A stretch of DNA of 5,979 nt from Pseudomonadota bacterium (lineage in GTDB: Bacteria > Myxococcota_A > UBA796 > SXON01), in the NCBI GenBank assembly GCA_005776735.1, contig SXOM01000395.1:1-5979 (forward strand), written 5' to 3'. A program made the position numbers and the translations under genes. The notes beneath the pieces were generated by a model that was not told where the DNA came from, did not search any database, and worked only from the letters and a program-made list of their open reading frames with translations. Shown here piece by piece: positions 5,407-5,979 of the stretch; position 1 is the stretch's first letter, and each line of letters begins with the position of its first letter.

Positions 5407-5979
5407 TCACAGCGGGCGACGCTGCCACTGCGCGCCTACCCGCTCCACCACCGACGGCGCCCAGTAGACGTTGTCGACGCGGAGGGTGAGCACGCGCGGG
5501 CGGTCGTCGAGGTCGCGCACGTCGAGCCGGACCGTCGCGCCGTCGGCGCGCCCGCGCACCGCGGCTTCGAACGCGGCCAGGTTTGCGACCGGGACGCCGT
5601 CCACGGCCACGATCCGCAAGGTGGGATCGAGGTCGTAGCGGTCGGCCGGGCTGCCGAACCAGCGCCACGAGACGTACGCGCCCCCGGCGGCGAGGCCCTG
5701 CTGCAGCCCCAGCTCGGGCGGGGTGTCCTGCACCAGCGCCCCGGCCCACAGGACCGCGCGGTCGACCTGCCCGCTCCGGGCCGGCACCGGCGACACCCGC
5801 ACGTCGACCACCTGCCCCGCGCGCACGACCTGGAGCTCGACGAGGCCGTCCTGCACCGCCTGGTCCAGCGTACGCCACGACCCCGAGCGCCGGCCACCCA
5901 CCGACACCAACAGGTCCCCGGCCTCGAGCTGGCCCACCGCGCGGCTGTCGGCCGAGACGTGGGTGACCGCCAGGACCCG
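5407..5979 (-). CDS. PDZ-domain protein, C-terminal part; likely HtrA/Deg-type (NMA111-like) serine protease
   Basis: The reading frame is open to the right edge, so the N-terminus is missing; 190 C-terminal residues are visible. Residues about 1-65 are the end of a PDZ domain: VLAVTHVSADS, then LEAGDLLVSVGG (17-28), a helix with DQAV, and VRAGQVVDVRV. Residues about 72-169 form a second PDZ-like domain: DRAVLWAGALVQD (73-85), GLAAGGAYVS (95-104), the turn LRIVAVDGVPVANLAAFEAAV (121-141), and strand RVLTLRV. The end reads VDNVYWAPS then a Trp near the C-terminus. The pattern 'WAGA(x)xQD ... IVAVDGxPxxxLxAF ... VDxxxW' recalls the C-terminal PDZ_1 domain of NMA111/Deg7-type proteases, which degrade or chaperone misfolded proteins. 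The catalytic His-Asp-Ser domain would lie outside the window, so protease activity is inferred. A GTG at 5937 is not a credible start because the PDZ strand continues upstream of it. The gene converges on the DUF481 gene with a hairpin between. Confidence 0.65.
   Translation of the reverse strand, partial: RVLAVTHVSADSRAVGQLEAGDLLVSVGGRRSGSWRTLDQAVQDGLVELQVVRAGQVVDVRVSPVPARSGQVDRAVLWAGALVQDTPPELGLQQGLAAGGAYVSWRWFGSPADRYDLDPTLRIVAVDGVPVANLAAFEAAVRGRADGATVRLDVRDLDDRPRVLTLRVDNVYWAPSVVERVGAQWQRRPL

Noticed and set aside
5935..5937. GTG as the start of the PDZ gene
   Set aside because: The same frame stays open to the window edge and the codons before it encode a normal PDZ strand (VLAVTHVSADS), so the gene continues to the right.

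Overview
This is a GC-rich window with strong codon bias (G/C in nearly all third positions). It holds five protein-coding genes, one cut by the right edge. I see no RNA gene, insertion sequence, CRISPR array or prophage gene. The lipoprotein with MopE-type Cys/Asp repeats plus an FG-GAP propeller, the very short signal peptide of the outer-membrane gene and the overall composition fit a Gram-negative from the Myxococcota/former Deltaproteobacteria, probably from an environmental genome. That placement is inference; no phylogenetic marker gene is present.

Layout from left to right. Positions 1-142 are a GC-rich leader with no gene I can support. A class I/II PLP-dependent aminotransferase (143-1333, +) is followed after 69 bp by a large secreted lipoprotein (1403-3331, +) with three MopE-like Ca/metal-binding repeats and seven FG-GAP repeats. 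Its stop lies 7 bp from the stop of the converging gene 3339-4493 (-), a class V PLP enzyme of the isopenicillin-N-epimerase-like group. An 85-bp divergent spacer separates that from a DUF481 (YdiY-type) outer-membrane beta-barrel (4579-5376, +), which carries a textbook EF-hand loop. It converges, across a 30-bp spacer filled by a perfect GC hairpin, on the C-terminal part of a PDZ-containing protein (5407-5979, -) that resembles the tail of HtrA/Deg proteases of the NMA111 type.

The genes do not form one obvious pathway. Two are soluble fold-type-I PLP enzymes and at least two are envelope proteins (lipoprotein, outer-membrane barrel); the PDZ protein may be a third if it is a periplasmic protease. 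Calcium binding is a recurring visible theme: three DxDxDG loops in the MopE repeats, seven in the propeller, and one EF-hand in the barrel. I did not find a convincing new multigene system. The most notable items are the lipoprotein architecture and the EF-hand inside a DUF481 barrel.
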